From: Vulcanimicrobiota bacterium
GTDB lineage: Bacteria > Vulcanimicrobiota > Vulcanimicrobiia > Vulcanimicrobiales > Vulcanimicrobiaceae
Length of the DNA stretch: 64,000 nucleotides
Assembly (NCBI GenBank): GCA_013036095.1
Contig: JAAXCW010000010.1
Coordinates: forward strand, 17,653-81,652
Direction: 5' to 3'
The position numbers were made by a program, and so were the translations under genes. Below are positions 36,074 through 43,376 of this stretch, one piece after another. Below the pieces are notes generated by a model. The model did no database searches, was not told the DNA's origin, and saw nothing but the letters and a program-made list of their open reading frames with translations. Position 1 is the stretch's first letter, and every line of letters begins with the position of its first letter.

Positions 36074-36120
36074 CTACTAATTCTTTAGTAGACTATAAGC
36101 GGGCGGGCGCCGCTTGTCAA
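36074..36120 (-). promoter_or_regulatory. blaI promoter and probable autoregulatory operator
   Basis: On the minus strand, TTGACA (36120-36115) and TATAGT (36097-36092) have a 17-base spacer, close to the sigma-70 consensus. An inverted repeat CTACTAA-TTCT-TTAGTAG (36074-36091) sits directly downstream, covering the expected transcription start. TACTA/TAGTA half-sites resemble BlaI-family operators. The site could also influence the lipoprotein gene that begins at 36213 in the other direction. Confidence 0.75.
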
Positions 36121-36212
36121 CTATAGAATTAATATACAGGCAAGGGTGGCGGGCCCCGTTCGGAGAGAGGACGAATAGCGCCGATTCGTTACCCCTATCC
36201 ATGGAGACTCGA

Positions 36213-37235
36213 ATGCGGCGTCCCTTCGTCTTTCGCAGCGCCGGGTTAGTCCCGGCCGCCCTGGCCTTGTTGGCCTCAACTGCCTGCTCCGGCGGCACAG
36301 TGATCGGCAGTGGACCTTTGCCCACTCCCACACCGGTCGTGCCGCACGTTTCGGCGGAGTTCACGGTTCCCACGGCCGCCAGCTCGCCGCAGGGAATCAC
36401 CCTGGGTTTCGACGGTTTCATCTACTTCGTGGAAACCGCGGGCAACAAGTTCGTCAAGATGACGACCGGCGGCGTCTTCGTTGAAACGGCGGTACCAACC
36501 GCGAACGCGGGCCCGTTCGGCATCGCCGGCATGCCCGACAGCAGCGTCTGGTACACCGAAAACACCGCCAATAAGATCGGCACCCAATCGGGCACGACCG
36601 CGAACGAGTATCCGCTGCCGACCGCAAACGCCGGGCCGACGTATATCACGCGCGGACCGGACGGCGCGCTTTGGTTCAGCGAAACCAACGCCAACAAGCT
36701 TGGCCGCATCGACCTCAACGGCAACATTACTGAATTTCCCGTGCCCACGGCAAACGCCGGGCTGGCGGGGCTCGTCGGTTACAGCGACGGTGGAATCTGG
36801 ATTGCGGAAAGCAACGCTTCGGCGATCGTCCGCTTCGACGTCACAGCGAAGACGTTCGGCACCCCGCGTCCGACGCTGACGGCAAACGCCGCGCCTACGC
36901 AAATTGTCGTCTGCCCCGACGGTCAGACGCTGTGTTTCACCGAGAATAATGCAGCCAAGCTTGGCCAGATCACGCCCGCGGGCGTCGTCACCGAACACTC
37001 GCTCGCACCGGCGACTTCAGCCTTCGGGTTGATTAACGGCGCCGACTTCAACCTCTACTTCACCGACCGCGCGCAGAACAAGGTCGGCCAGATTTCCGGC
37101 GTCTCATTCGCCGTCAGCGAGTTTGCGATCCCAACCGCCGGTTCGCAAGCTTCGTTCCTTTCGCTCGGACCGGACGCGCAGATCTACTTTACCGAAACCG
37201 CCGCGAACAAAGTCGGGCGGCTAACCTACTTCTAA
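36213..37235 (+). CDS. Vgb-like (virginiamycin B lyase-type) beta-propeller lipoprotein
   Basis: 340 residues from ATG 36213, six bases after ggag. A lipoprotein-type signal (MRRPFVFRSAGLVPAALALLASTAC) is followed by a Pro/Thr linker and about seven ~42-residue blades. Each begins near (V/L)PTANAGP and contains a WFSETNANKLGRI-type strand, as in Vgb/streptogramin lyase propellers. Such secreted family members are often simple binding propellers rather than antibiotic lyases. It diverges from the blaI-M56 operon. Confidence 0.8.
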   Translation: MRRPFVFRSAGLVPAALALLASTACSGGTVIGSGPLPTPTPVVPHVSAEFTVPTAASSPQGITLGFDGFIYFVETAGNKFVKMTTGGVFVETAVPTANAGPFGIAGMPDSSVWYTENTANKIGTQSGTTANEYPLPTANAGPTYITRGPDGALWFSETNANKLGRIDLNGNITEFPVPTANAGLAGLVGYSDGGIWIAESNASAIVRFDVTAKTFGTPRPTLTANAAPTQIVVCPDGQTLCFTENNAAKLGQITPAGVVTEHSLAPATSAFGLINGADFNLYFTDRAQNKVGQISGVSFAVSEFAIPTAGSQASFLSLGPDAQIYFTETAANKVGRLTYF

Positions 37236-37501
37236 GCGAAGGTTTCGCCGGAGTCACACGGCAGTTCGGCTAAGAACGCGACGCAGTTACCGGCCGTCCC
37301 TACGAGGTACCGGCGGCCTTCGACGCCGGCGACGTGAAGCGCGGCCTGCTTCGTCAGCGGGGCCGAATCCAGAATACGCACGGTCTTTTTCTCTAACGAG
37401 ATTGCGCGGCTACGCGCGAAAAGGCAGGCCGCCGCGTTCAAACCCAACAGCAATAAAGCCACAACGCCGAGCGCGAAGAGATAATGCAGCGCAAACTCCA
37501 A
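37232..37501 (-). CDS. FliO-like small membrane protein
   Basis: 89 residues from TTG 37499-37501, after a G-rich ggcggtgggg. One membrane helix (LHYLFALGVVALLLLGLNAA) is followed by a FliO-type soluble segment: KKTVRILDSAPLTKQAALHVAGVEG then RRYLVGTAGNCVAFLAELP. FliO stabilises the FliP export-gate complex during flagellar assembly. No other flagellar export gene is adjacent. The open frame extends to 37795 but overlaps aroF and looks non-coding there. Confidence 0.5.
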   Translation of the reverse strand: MEFALHYLFALGVVALLLLGLNAAACLFARSRAISLEKKTVRILDSAPLTKQAALHVAGVEGRRYLVGTAGNCVAFLAELPCDSGETFA

Positions 37502-37562
37502 ACCCCACCGCCCTTCTCGCTTCGTTCTCTTATAAGAGCCCGGTAAGGTTCGGGACGCGCCA

Positions 37563-38390
37563 TCAGGTGCAGGCTGCCAGTCTGGGTTTCGGTTCGAGCG
37601 AACCGCGCAGCGCCTCGAGCTTACGCATGAGCTGCGCGAAGGCGTCGAAGTCGAGCGCCTGCGCCGCATCGGAGAGCGCAGCCGGCGGCTCCGGATGAAC
37701 CTCGACGATGGCGCCGTCGAGACCGGCGGCTGCCGAAGCCAGCACGAGCGGTTCGATGAGACTCGCGCGGCCCGTCGCGTGACTCGGATCGGCAATCACC
37801 GGTAGATGCGTGAGTTCCTTGAGCCGCAGCGCTCCGCCCAGGTCGAAGAGATTGCGCGTTTGCGGATCGAATCCGCGCACGCCGCGCTCGCACAAGACGA
37901 CGTTGGGATTGCCTTCGAGCAGAATATACTCGGCCGCGTAGAGCACCTCGTCGAGCGTCGCGAAGGGCGCGCGCTTGAGCAACACGGGTTTACCGGTGCG
38001 AGCCGCCGCCTGCAGCAGCGTAAAGTTCTGCATGTTGCGCGCGCCGATCTGGATCATGTCGACATACCAATCGAGAACCAGCAGCTGCGTTTCGGCGAGC
38101 GCCTCCACCACTGCCGGCACGCCCGCAGTTTGGCAGGCCGCTGCAATCAGCTTGACGCCTTCTTCTCCAAGACCTTGAAACGCGTACGGCGAGGTCCGCG
38201 GCTTGTAGGCGCCCCCGCGCACCATCGCCGCGCCCGCCGAAGCGACGAATTTCGCCGTCAGCTCGATCTGCGCGCGGCTTTCGATCGCGCACGGACCGGC
38301 GATCATCGTAAAACTTCCGTCGCCGAAGCTGGCCGTTCCCACGCGAACGACGGTCGCCCCGGCTCCTTCTTTACTCGCTAGCTTGTACAC
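37563..38390 (-). CDS. aroF: 3-deoxy-7-phosphoheptulonate (DAHP) synthase, type I-beta
   Basis: 275 residues, beginning at GTG 38388-38390 nine bases after gagg. Short-form DAHP synthase with FTMIAGPCAIES, RGGAYKPRTSPYAFQGLG, the metal cysteine in that IAGPCA block, KRAPFATLDE and VIADPSHATGR. It condenses phosphoenolpyruvate with erythrose-4-phosphate, the first shikimate step. There is no regulatory FL/ACT domain, so control is likely transcriptional: a leader peptide rich in Tyr/Trp codons and a terminator lie directly upstream. Confidence 0.95.
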   Translation of the reverse strand: MYKLASKEGAGATVVRVGTASFGDGSFTMIAGPCAIESRAQIELTAKFVASAGAAMVRGGAYKPRTSPYAFQGLGEEGVKLIAAACQTAGVPAVVEALAETQLLVLDWYVDMIQIGARNMQNFTLLQAAARTGKPVLLKRAPFATLDEVLYAAEYILLEGNPNVVLCERGVRGFDPQTRNLFDLGGALRLKELTHLPVIADPSHATGRASLIEPLVLASAAAGLDGAIVEVHPEPPAALSDAAQALDFDAFAQLMRKLEALRGSLEPKPRLAACT

Positions 38391-38409
38391 GATTGCAGCC
38401 TCAAGTGAT

Positions 38410-38440
38410 AAAAAAACCGCCCCGGTAAGGGCGGCTTTTT
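38410..38440 (-). terminator. Rho-independent attenuator ahead of aroF
   Basis: On the minus strand, CCGCCC (38434-38429) pairs with GGGCGG (38422-38417) around a TTACCG loop, followed by a run of seven T (38416-38410). Flanking A and T runs extend the stem. It lies 32 bases after the leader-peptide stop and 20 bases before aroF, the layout of a transcription attenuator. Confidence 0.9.
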
Positions 38441-38471
38441 GAAGAGTGATTGACGATCTTCGCTAGCGCGC

Positions 38472-38534
38472 TTAACTTACCGTAATTTCTGCGGCGAGGT
38501 ACCACCAATAGGAATAGCGCGCGGACGAGATCAT
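38472..38534 (-). CDS. Aromatic leader peptide controlling aroF (trpL-like)
   Basis: A 20-residue reading frame from ATG 38532-38534 to TAA 38472-38474, containing the dense run Tyr-Ser-Tyr-Trp-Trp-Tyr near its middle. Five of six consecutive codons are Tyr or Trp. It sits between the promoter at 38544 and the terminator at 38410. Ribosome stalling here when charged tRNA-Trp or tRNA-Tyr is scarce would favour read-through into aroF. The predicted transcription start is only a few bases before ATG, so no Shine-Dalgarno is expected. The annotation rests on codon content and position. Confidence 0.85.
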   Translation of the reverse strand: MISSARYSYWWYLAAEITVS

Positions 38535-38543
38535 GTGGAGGGC

Positions 38544-38572
38544 AGTCTATCACGGGCGGGCCGAGCTGTCAA
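38544..38572 (-). promoter_or_regulatory. Promoter for the aroF leader
   Basis: On the minus strand, TTGACA (38572-38567) overlaps the trpG stop codon. TAGACT (38549-38544) follows after a 17-base spacer. Transcription would begin near 38537, about three bases before the leader-peptide ATG. Thus aroF can be expressed independently of trpE-trpG and be subject to attenuation. Confidence 0.7.
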
Positions 38573-39150
38573 TTTTGGGAGTGTAAGCCGAGCGCGTTGC
38601 GGACGATTCGGGCGCCGTTTTCACTGAGGACCGACTCGGGGTGGAATTGCACGGCGGTAATCGGCAGCGTGCGGTGCGCGATCGCTTGGACGACGCCGTC
38701 GGAGCTGCGCGCGCAGACCTCGAGCTCCCCCGGGAGCGACGCGGGATCGAGGCAAAGTGAATGGTAACGCGTGGCGTGCAGCGGTGACGCGAGTCCCTCG
38801 AAAAGCGTTCCGCCGCGATGTGTGATCGCGGAGACTTTCCCGTGCATCGGCTCCGGTGCGCGCGTGACGCGCGCGCCGAACGCTTCGCCGATGGCTTGCA
38901 GCCCCAAGCAGACGCCGAAGACGGTCATTTTTCGCGCCGCGGCGTCACGAACGAGCTGCCCGATCTGCGGCGTTTGCCCCGGATTTCCGGGGCCCGGACC
39001 GATCACGAGCGCGTCATACTCTCCCAGCAATTTCGCGCCAAGGCGCGGATCGTCGTTGTGTACGACATCCGGCTGCGCGCCCTGTTCCGCCAAGAGGTGC
39101 ACGACGTTATAGGTGAACGAATCGAAGTTCTCGACAAAGAGCACTTTCAT
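38569..39150 (-). CDS. trpG: Anthranilate/aminodeoxychorismate synthase glutamine amidotransferase subunit
   Basis: 193 residues. Class I amidotransferase: VENFDSFTYNVVHLL opening, IGPGPGNP, the nucleophile cysteine in GVCLGLQAI, and the HPES motif near the C-terminus (QFHPESVLSENG). It supplies ammonia from glutamine to the TrpE partner upstream (ATGA overlap). As in many bacteria it could also serve aminodeoxychorismate synthesis (pabA). Confidence 0.93.
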   Translation of the reverse strand: MKVLFVENFDSFTYNVVHLLAEQGAQPDVVHNDDPRLGAKLLGEYDALVIGPGPGNPGQTPQIGQLVRDAAARKMTVFGVCLGLQAIGEAFGARVTRAPEPMHGKVSAITHRGGTLFEGLASPLHATRYHSLCLDPASLPGELEVCARSSDGVVQAIAHRTLPITAVQFHPESVLSENGARIVRNALGLHSQN

Positions 39151-40544
39151 GTGGCGGCAAGCTCCGCGCCCTTCGAGTGGCGCGCCGTCGCGCGCTGCTC
39201 AGGGTCCTTCGACAGGCTCAGGATGACGCGTGCTATCTCAGTCTTGCTCATTATCTCATCGTACTCGGCTTCGGGATCGCTGTCGGCGACGATTCCCGCC
39301 GACGCTTGCCAGTGGATGCTTCCATCGTGCACGTGCATGCTGCGCAGCGTGATGCACGAATCGAAATCACCGCTGAAGGCCCATCGCCCAATACTGCCGG
39401 CATAAAATCCACGCGCGACCGGTTCGAGTTCGTCGATCAACTGCATCGCGCGGATCTTCGGTGTGCCCGTGACCGTGCCCGCCGGGAAACCGGCGGCAAA
39501 GAGATCGAGTGCGTCGCACGCCGAGCGCAGCGTGCCCGTCAGGTCGGAGACGATGTGCATGACGTGGCTATAGCGTTCCAGCTGCAGCAGCTCCGAAACT
39601 TTAACCGAGCCGAATTCGCAGACGGCCCCGAGATCGTTGCGTCCGAGATCGACCAGCATGACGTGCTCGGCACGTTCTTTTTCGTTCGCGAGCAGCTCGC
39701 CGGCGATGATGAGATCCTGTGACTCGTCACTTCCGCGCGGCCGCGTGCCGGCCAATGGACGTATGCGCGCCGTTCTGCCTTCGAGGCGCACCAAGAACTC
39801 GGGCGAAGCGCCGAGCAGCTGGCCAAACGGCGCGTCTACGTAAAACATGTAGGGCGACGGGTTGCGCGAACGAACCGCTCGGTACACGTCGAAAGCCGGT
39901 CCGTCGAGTTCGGCTGCGAAACGTATTCCGAGTTGCAGCTGGTACACCTCGCCGTCCAAGATGTACCCTTTCACGCGTTGCGCCAGATCGAGAAATTGCG
40001 CGCGGTCCAGCGACGCGTTGACCGGTTGCACGCCTCGCACCGGGCCTGGGAGTGAAGGGCGCGCCGACATTAGGCGGTCGACGTATGACCCAATGCGGGA
40101 TTCCAGTTCGTCTTCACGTTCGCCGCATGTCCAGATCGCAAGCTCGTCGCTAAAGTGATCGAAGATCAGCCACGTCGCGGGAAGGGCGACGTATGCGGCG
40201 GGCATCGGCGGTTCGGCGGGTGCACGCGCAGGCAATCGCGCGAACGAGCGCGCGGCGTCGTACGAGAATGCGACGAGCGCGCCCCCCTGCCGGCGCGGAT
40301 CGTCGACGCGTTCGCGGTGGCTCTTTACGAATGCGCGAATTCCGGCGATCATATTCCCGTCGTCTTCAAAACTGCGCGCTTCAAGATAATCGATGCCAAC
40401 GAACGAATAGCGCGAGATCCGGCCGCCGCTTTCCACGCTCTCGAGCAAACACGATGCCCCCGGCGTTCCAAGCGCGGCGAGCGCGCCGATCGGCGTTATC
40501 GTATCGGATGCTATGGTGCGGCTGCGGGAAACGAGGCTGGCCAT
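39147..40544 (-). CDS. trpE: Anthranilate synthase component I (chorismate-binding)
   Basis: 465 residues. N-terminal regulatory-type region with LLESVE (the tryptophan-binding motif) and YSFVGI; the chorismate-utilising core follows with GEVYQLQLG, SPEFLVRLEG, IRPLAGTRPRG, AEHVMLVDLGRNDLG, PAGTVTGTPKIRAM and GGFYAGSIG-type RGFYAGSIGRWAF. It converts chorismate with TrpG-derived ammonia to anthranilate. The last ~26 residues (VILSLSKDPEQRA...) come from an inserted repeat, so the native C-terminus has been altered. A p-aminobenzoate synthase role is a lesser alternative. Confidence 0.9.
   Translation of the reverse strand: MASLVSRSRTIASDTITPIGALAALGTPGASCLLESVESGGRISRYSFVGIDYLEARSFEDDGNMIAGIRAFVKSHRERVDDPRRQGGALVAFSYDAARSFARLPARAPAEPPMPAAYVALPATWLIFDHFSDELAIWTCGEREDELESRIGSYVDRLMSARPSLPGPVRGVQPVNASLDRAQFLDLAQRVKGYILDGEVYQLQLGIRFAAELDGPAFDVYRAVRSRNPSPYMFYVDAPFGQLLGASPEFLVRLEGRTARIRPLAGTRPRGSDESQDLIIAGELLANEKERAEHVMLVDLGRNDLGAVCEFGSVKVSELLQLERYSHVMHIVSDLTGTLRSACDALDLFAAGFPAGTVTGTPKIRAMQLIDELEPVARGFYAGSIGRWAFSGDFDSCITLRSMHVHDGSIHWQASAGIVADSDPEAEYDEIMSKTEIARVILSLSKDPEQRATARHSKGAELAAT
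39199..39230 (-). repeat. Dispersed repeat of the LSLSKD type inserted in the trpE 3' end
   Basis: The sequence tcaggGTCCTTCGACAGGCTCAGGATGA contains the common dispersed element whose reading gives I-L-S-L-S-K-D. A related copy with changes lies at 46030-46075 after recX, and a partial SERSESKG-type copy lies at 61622-61651. Here it forms the end of the trpE coding region. Confidence 0.7.
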
Positions 40545-40925
40545 TTAGGCCTGATTAGCTTCGTCGAGCTCCCGCTCTTCCTTTCGGACTTCGCGCGCAG
40601 CATATTCCGCTCTGCGGCGCATCGTCAGCGCTTCAGCCGCTTCGCGTTCGCGGACCGCCGCCAGCGCTTGATTACGCAGCTCTGCGGTTTCACCCCGCTG
40701 TAGCAAAACGCCCGATCTCGCCCGCGCAACCGCCCGTTCCATGCTTGCGGCCAACGCCGCTCCCCTCTCCCCGACATCGCGACATGCACGGGCGAAATCA
40801 TTCTCAAGCCTAGCGAGATCGCGCTCGGCTTGCTCGAGGCGCGCCTGAGACTGCGCGAGCGCCGCGCGCTTCGTCCGCTCGACAGACAGGCGCTGCGCGA
40901 GCAGCGCTTCGAGTGCGCCGGGAAT
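40545..40925 (-). CDS. FliJ-like coiled-coil protein; start codon non-canonical
   Basis: About 126 residues when read from ATT 40923-40925, eight bases after the in-frame purA stop (40932-40934). An almost continuous amphipathic, Glu/Arg/Ala-rich coiled coil (QARLEQAERDLARLENDFAR; VREREAAEALTMRRRAEYAAREV), the length and look of FliJ/YscO-type export chaperones. The first canonical start, TTG 40754, would drop half of the coiled coil. The stop is adjacent to the trpE ATG, and purA abuts the other side, so it is an operon gene. Function inferred from resemblance only. Confidence 0.6.
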   Translation of the reverse strand: MPGALEALLAQRLSVERTKRAALAQSQARLEQAERDLARLENDFARACRDVGERGAALAASMERAVARARSGVLLQRGETAELRNQALAAVREREAAEALTMRRRAEYAAREVRKEERELDEANQA

Positions 40926-40931
40926 GCGACC

Positions 40932-42077
40932 CTACACGGCGAGTTGCGAGCGCTCCGGGCCGACCGAAACGCACTCGACCGGGACCGCGAGAGATTCCTC
41001 GATACGTTTTACATATGCGCGCGCTTCGGCGGGAAGGTCGGCGATGCGCGTGACGCCGGTAATGGCGGCGCTCCAGCCCGGGACGTATTCAACGTCAACT
41101 TCCAGGCGTGGAGCCGAAGCCGACGCAAACGCAACCGGTTTCCCGTCAACTCGGTATGCCGTCACGATGCCGATTTTTTCCAGTCCCGATAGCACGTCGA
41201 GCTTCGTGATCGCCGCTGCCGTCAAACCGTTGAGACGCGACGCGTAGCGCGCCGCAACCGAGTCGAACCAACCACAGCGTCGCGGACGTCCTGTCACCGT
41301 GCCGAATTCCGCGCCGGCCACGCGCAATTGCTCTCCCTCTTCGCCGGGAAGTTCCGACGGAAATGGACCGCCGCCGACGCGCGTCGCGTAAGCCTTCGCG
41401 ACTCCCAGCACGCGATCGATCGCCCGCGGCCCGACTCCAAGGCCAATACACGCGCCACCCGCAAGCGTGTGCGAACTCGTGACGTATGGGTAGGTGCCAT
41501 ATCCCACATCCAGTAGCGTGCCCTGGGCCCCTTCGGCCAGGACTTTTTCTCCGCGTTCGAGTGCGGAATGCAGATACTCGACGCCGTCCACGACGTGACT
41601 CGCGATGGATTCTTCCAGATCATGAGCGGCGAGCAGTGCGCCGAAGGTCACGCCCTTGCGCGCGACTTTATCGATATAGGCCGGTCCGATGCCGCGTCCC
41701 GTCGTCCCCAACGCGCCCGCGCCGCGGGCCTGTTCCGCCTCGCGATCTGCGTCGGCGTGGTGCGGGAAGACCACGTGCGCGCGATCGGAGATTTTGATCC
41801 GCGAGAGATCCACGCCAATCTTAGCGAGCGCTTGGAGCTCCGCGCGCAAACCGGCCAAACGAATGACTGTCCCGCCGCCGATGAAGAGTTGGCAGCGCTC
41901 TTGCAATACTGCGGATGGAACGACGCGCAGCGCGAGCTTCCGATCGCCTACGCGAATGGTATGTCCCGCGTTGTCGCCGCCGCCGAAGCGCGCCACGATG
42001 TCGAAGTCGCGCGCGTAATAATCGACGATGCGGCCCTTGCCTTCGTCACCCCATTGAAGGCCGACGATTACGTCGAT
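40932..42077 (-). CDS. purA: Adenylosuccinate synthetase, compact form; ATC start
   Basis: 381 residues if read from ATC 42075-42077. The invariant N-terminus DVIVGLQWGDEGKGRIVDYY is encoded there, and TGA lies two codons upstream, with no ATG/GTG/TTG between. The first canonical start is GTG 41996, which would delete the P-loop and catalytic aspartate. Later blocks: GGGDNAGHTIRVG, LGTTGRGIGPAY, LAEGAQGTLLDVGYGTYPYVTSS, and ITKLDVLSGL. It makes adenylosuccinate from IMP, Asp and GTP. It lacks about 45 residues between the TTGRGIGP and AEGAQGT blocks compared with E. coli-type enzymes. It overlaps the upstream GH125 gene by 10 bases. Confidence 0.93.
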   Translation of the reverse strand: MDVIVGLQWGDEGKGRIVDYYARDFDIVARFGGGDNAGHTIRVGDRKLALRVVPSAVLQERCQLFIGGGTVIRLAGLRAELQALAKIGVDLSRIKISDRAHVVFPHHADADREAEQARGAGALGTTGRGIGPAYIDKVARKGVTFGALLAAHDLEESIASHVVDGVEYLHSALERGEKVLAEGAQGTLLDVGYGTYPYVTSSHTLAGGACIGLGVGPRAIDRVLGVAKAYATRVGGGPFPSELPGEEGEQLRVAGAEFGTVTGRPRRCGWFDSVAARYASRLNGLTAAAITKLDVLSGLEKIGIVTAYRVDGKPVAFASASAPRLEVDVEYVPGWSAAITGVTRIADLPAEARAYVKRIEESLAVPVECVSVGPERSQLAV

Positions 42078-43357
42078 TTCTCACCCATCGGGATCGGTGA
42101 GACGCCGCCGAACGATGTCAGCACGTATTCGCTAAAAAGCGCGTTCGGCCAGCCGAAATCCGCCCGGGTGTATCGCTTCGGATCGTTCGGATCGAACGAT
42201 TCGTGCAGCAGATGATCGCCGGGATCGCTAGCCAGCAGCTGGTTGAGGACGTCTTGCTTTTCCGTCTGCGAATCGGACGTGAGGCCTTCCATCACCAGCG
42301 CCAGCGGCCAAATCCAGTGATCCGGCGTGTGGTAGCTGCCGATTCCGCGGGCCACGATTCCGGAATAGTACGAAGCGTTGTCCTGCGAAAGTAAGAACGC
42401 TCGCGTGTTCAGATAGTAGCGATCGCCCGGTGTCGTATAGCCGATGTACGGCGCGGAGAGAAGGCTCGGGATATTGGCGTCGTCGGTGACGATTGCGTTT
42501 CCTAATCCGTCGGCTTCGAACACGTAGATCTTTCCGTATTTTTTGTCGGTCACCATGCCGTATTTTTCTATCCCGCGGCGAACCTGGTCGCGCAGTGTGG
42601 CTGCGGCGCGCGCCTTGGCGCCGTCACGATAGACCTGGCGTTCGATCTGCTCCATATCGCCGAGCGCCACGACGGCGAACATCTCCGATGGAATCAAGTA
42701 GTTGTAATAGCAAGCGTCGTCGGAGGGACGAAAGCCGGTCCATATCATGCCGGTGTAGCCGACGGGCCGCCCCCCGCCGCTAACAAGCTCGCGGTGCGAG
42801 TAGCGCGAATCCCGCGCGTGATTTTGTTCGCGCTGCATCGTCGCCAGCGTGGCATCTAACGCTTTTTGCTCGTCCGGCGTGAAAATGGCTGAGTCGCCGG
42901 TCTCGTGCCAGTAGCTCCACGCCAGCGTCACGGGATAGGCGAGCGAATCGAGCTCGTATTTTTCCTCCCAGACGCGATAGTCGAGCGTGAACGCGTTCGC
43001 GTAGGGATCGATCTGCACGTATTTTGCCTGGCGCGCGATGATCGCGCGCAAGAGCGCGCGGACGGCCGGATCGGTCTTCGCGTAGTAAAGATAGGGGCGC
43101 ACTTGGGCGCTCGCGTCGCGCAGCCACTCCGCCGGAATGTCACCGGTCTTCACGTAGGCGGTTCCGTCGGGGGCGAACTCCGCGAGCTTGGTCGTATCCA
43201 AGAGCGCTGTGCGGAACATCGTCTGCAAATGGGGATTGGAATTCTGGTACTGCGCGGCTGCGCGCACGATAGACTGGATCTCCAAGCCCGATGCGGGCGC
43301 AACGGCAACCAGCGCGATCAGCAGCAGCCCGAAAAACGTCGAAATCCGGCGCTGCAC
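42068..43357 (-). CDS. GH125-type metal-independent alpha-mannosidase, secreted
   Basis: About 429 residues from GTG 43355-43357. A signal peptide (MQRRISTFFGLLLIALVAVA to SGLE) leads into the GH125 (all-alpha toroid) pattern: TGDIPAEWLRDASAQVRPYL, YVQIDPYANAFTLDYRVWEEKYELDS, WTGFRPSDDACYYNYLIPSEMFA, and GSYHTPDHWIWPLALVMEGLTS. Known members release terminal alpha-1,6-mannose, inverting. It could act on surface glycans. It lies between purA and hpt without apparent link to purine synthesis. Confidence 0.85.
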   Translation of the reverse strand: MQRRISTFFGLLLIALVAVAPASGLEIQSIVRAAAQYQNSNPHLQTMFRTALLDTTKLAEFAPDGTAYVKTGDIPAEWLRDASAQVRPYLYYAKTDPAVRALLRAIIARQAKYVQIDPYANAFTLDYRVWEEKYELDSLAYPVTLAWSYWHETGDSAIFTPDEQKALDATLATMQREQNHARDSRYSHRELVSGGGRPVGYTGMIWTGFRPSDDACYYNYLIPSEMFAVVALGDMEQIERQVYRDGAKARAAATLRDQVRRGIEKYGMVTDKKYGKIYVFEADGLGNAIVTDDANIPSLLSAPYIGYTTPGDRYYLNTRAFLLSQDNASYYSGIVARGIGSYHTPDHWIWPLALVMEGLTSDSQTEKQDVLNQLLASDPGDHLLHESFDPNDPKRYTRADFGWPNALFSEYVLTSFGGVSPIPMGEKST

Positions 43358-43376
43358 GCTGCTGGACACGCCGGCG

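Noticed and set aside
37502..37795. Upstream part of the FliO-like frame overlapping aroF
   Set aside because: Same strand as aroF in another frame, Ser/Arg-rich; the membrane protein plausibly begins at TTG 37501.
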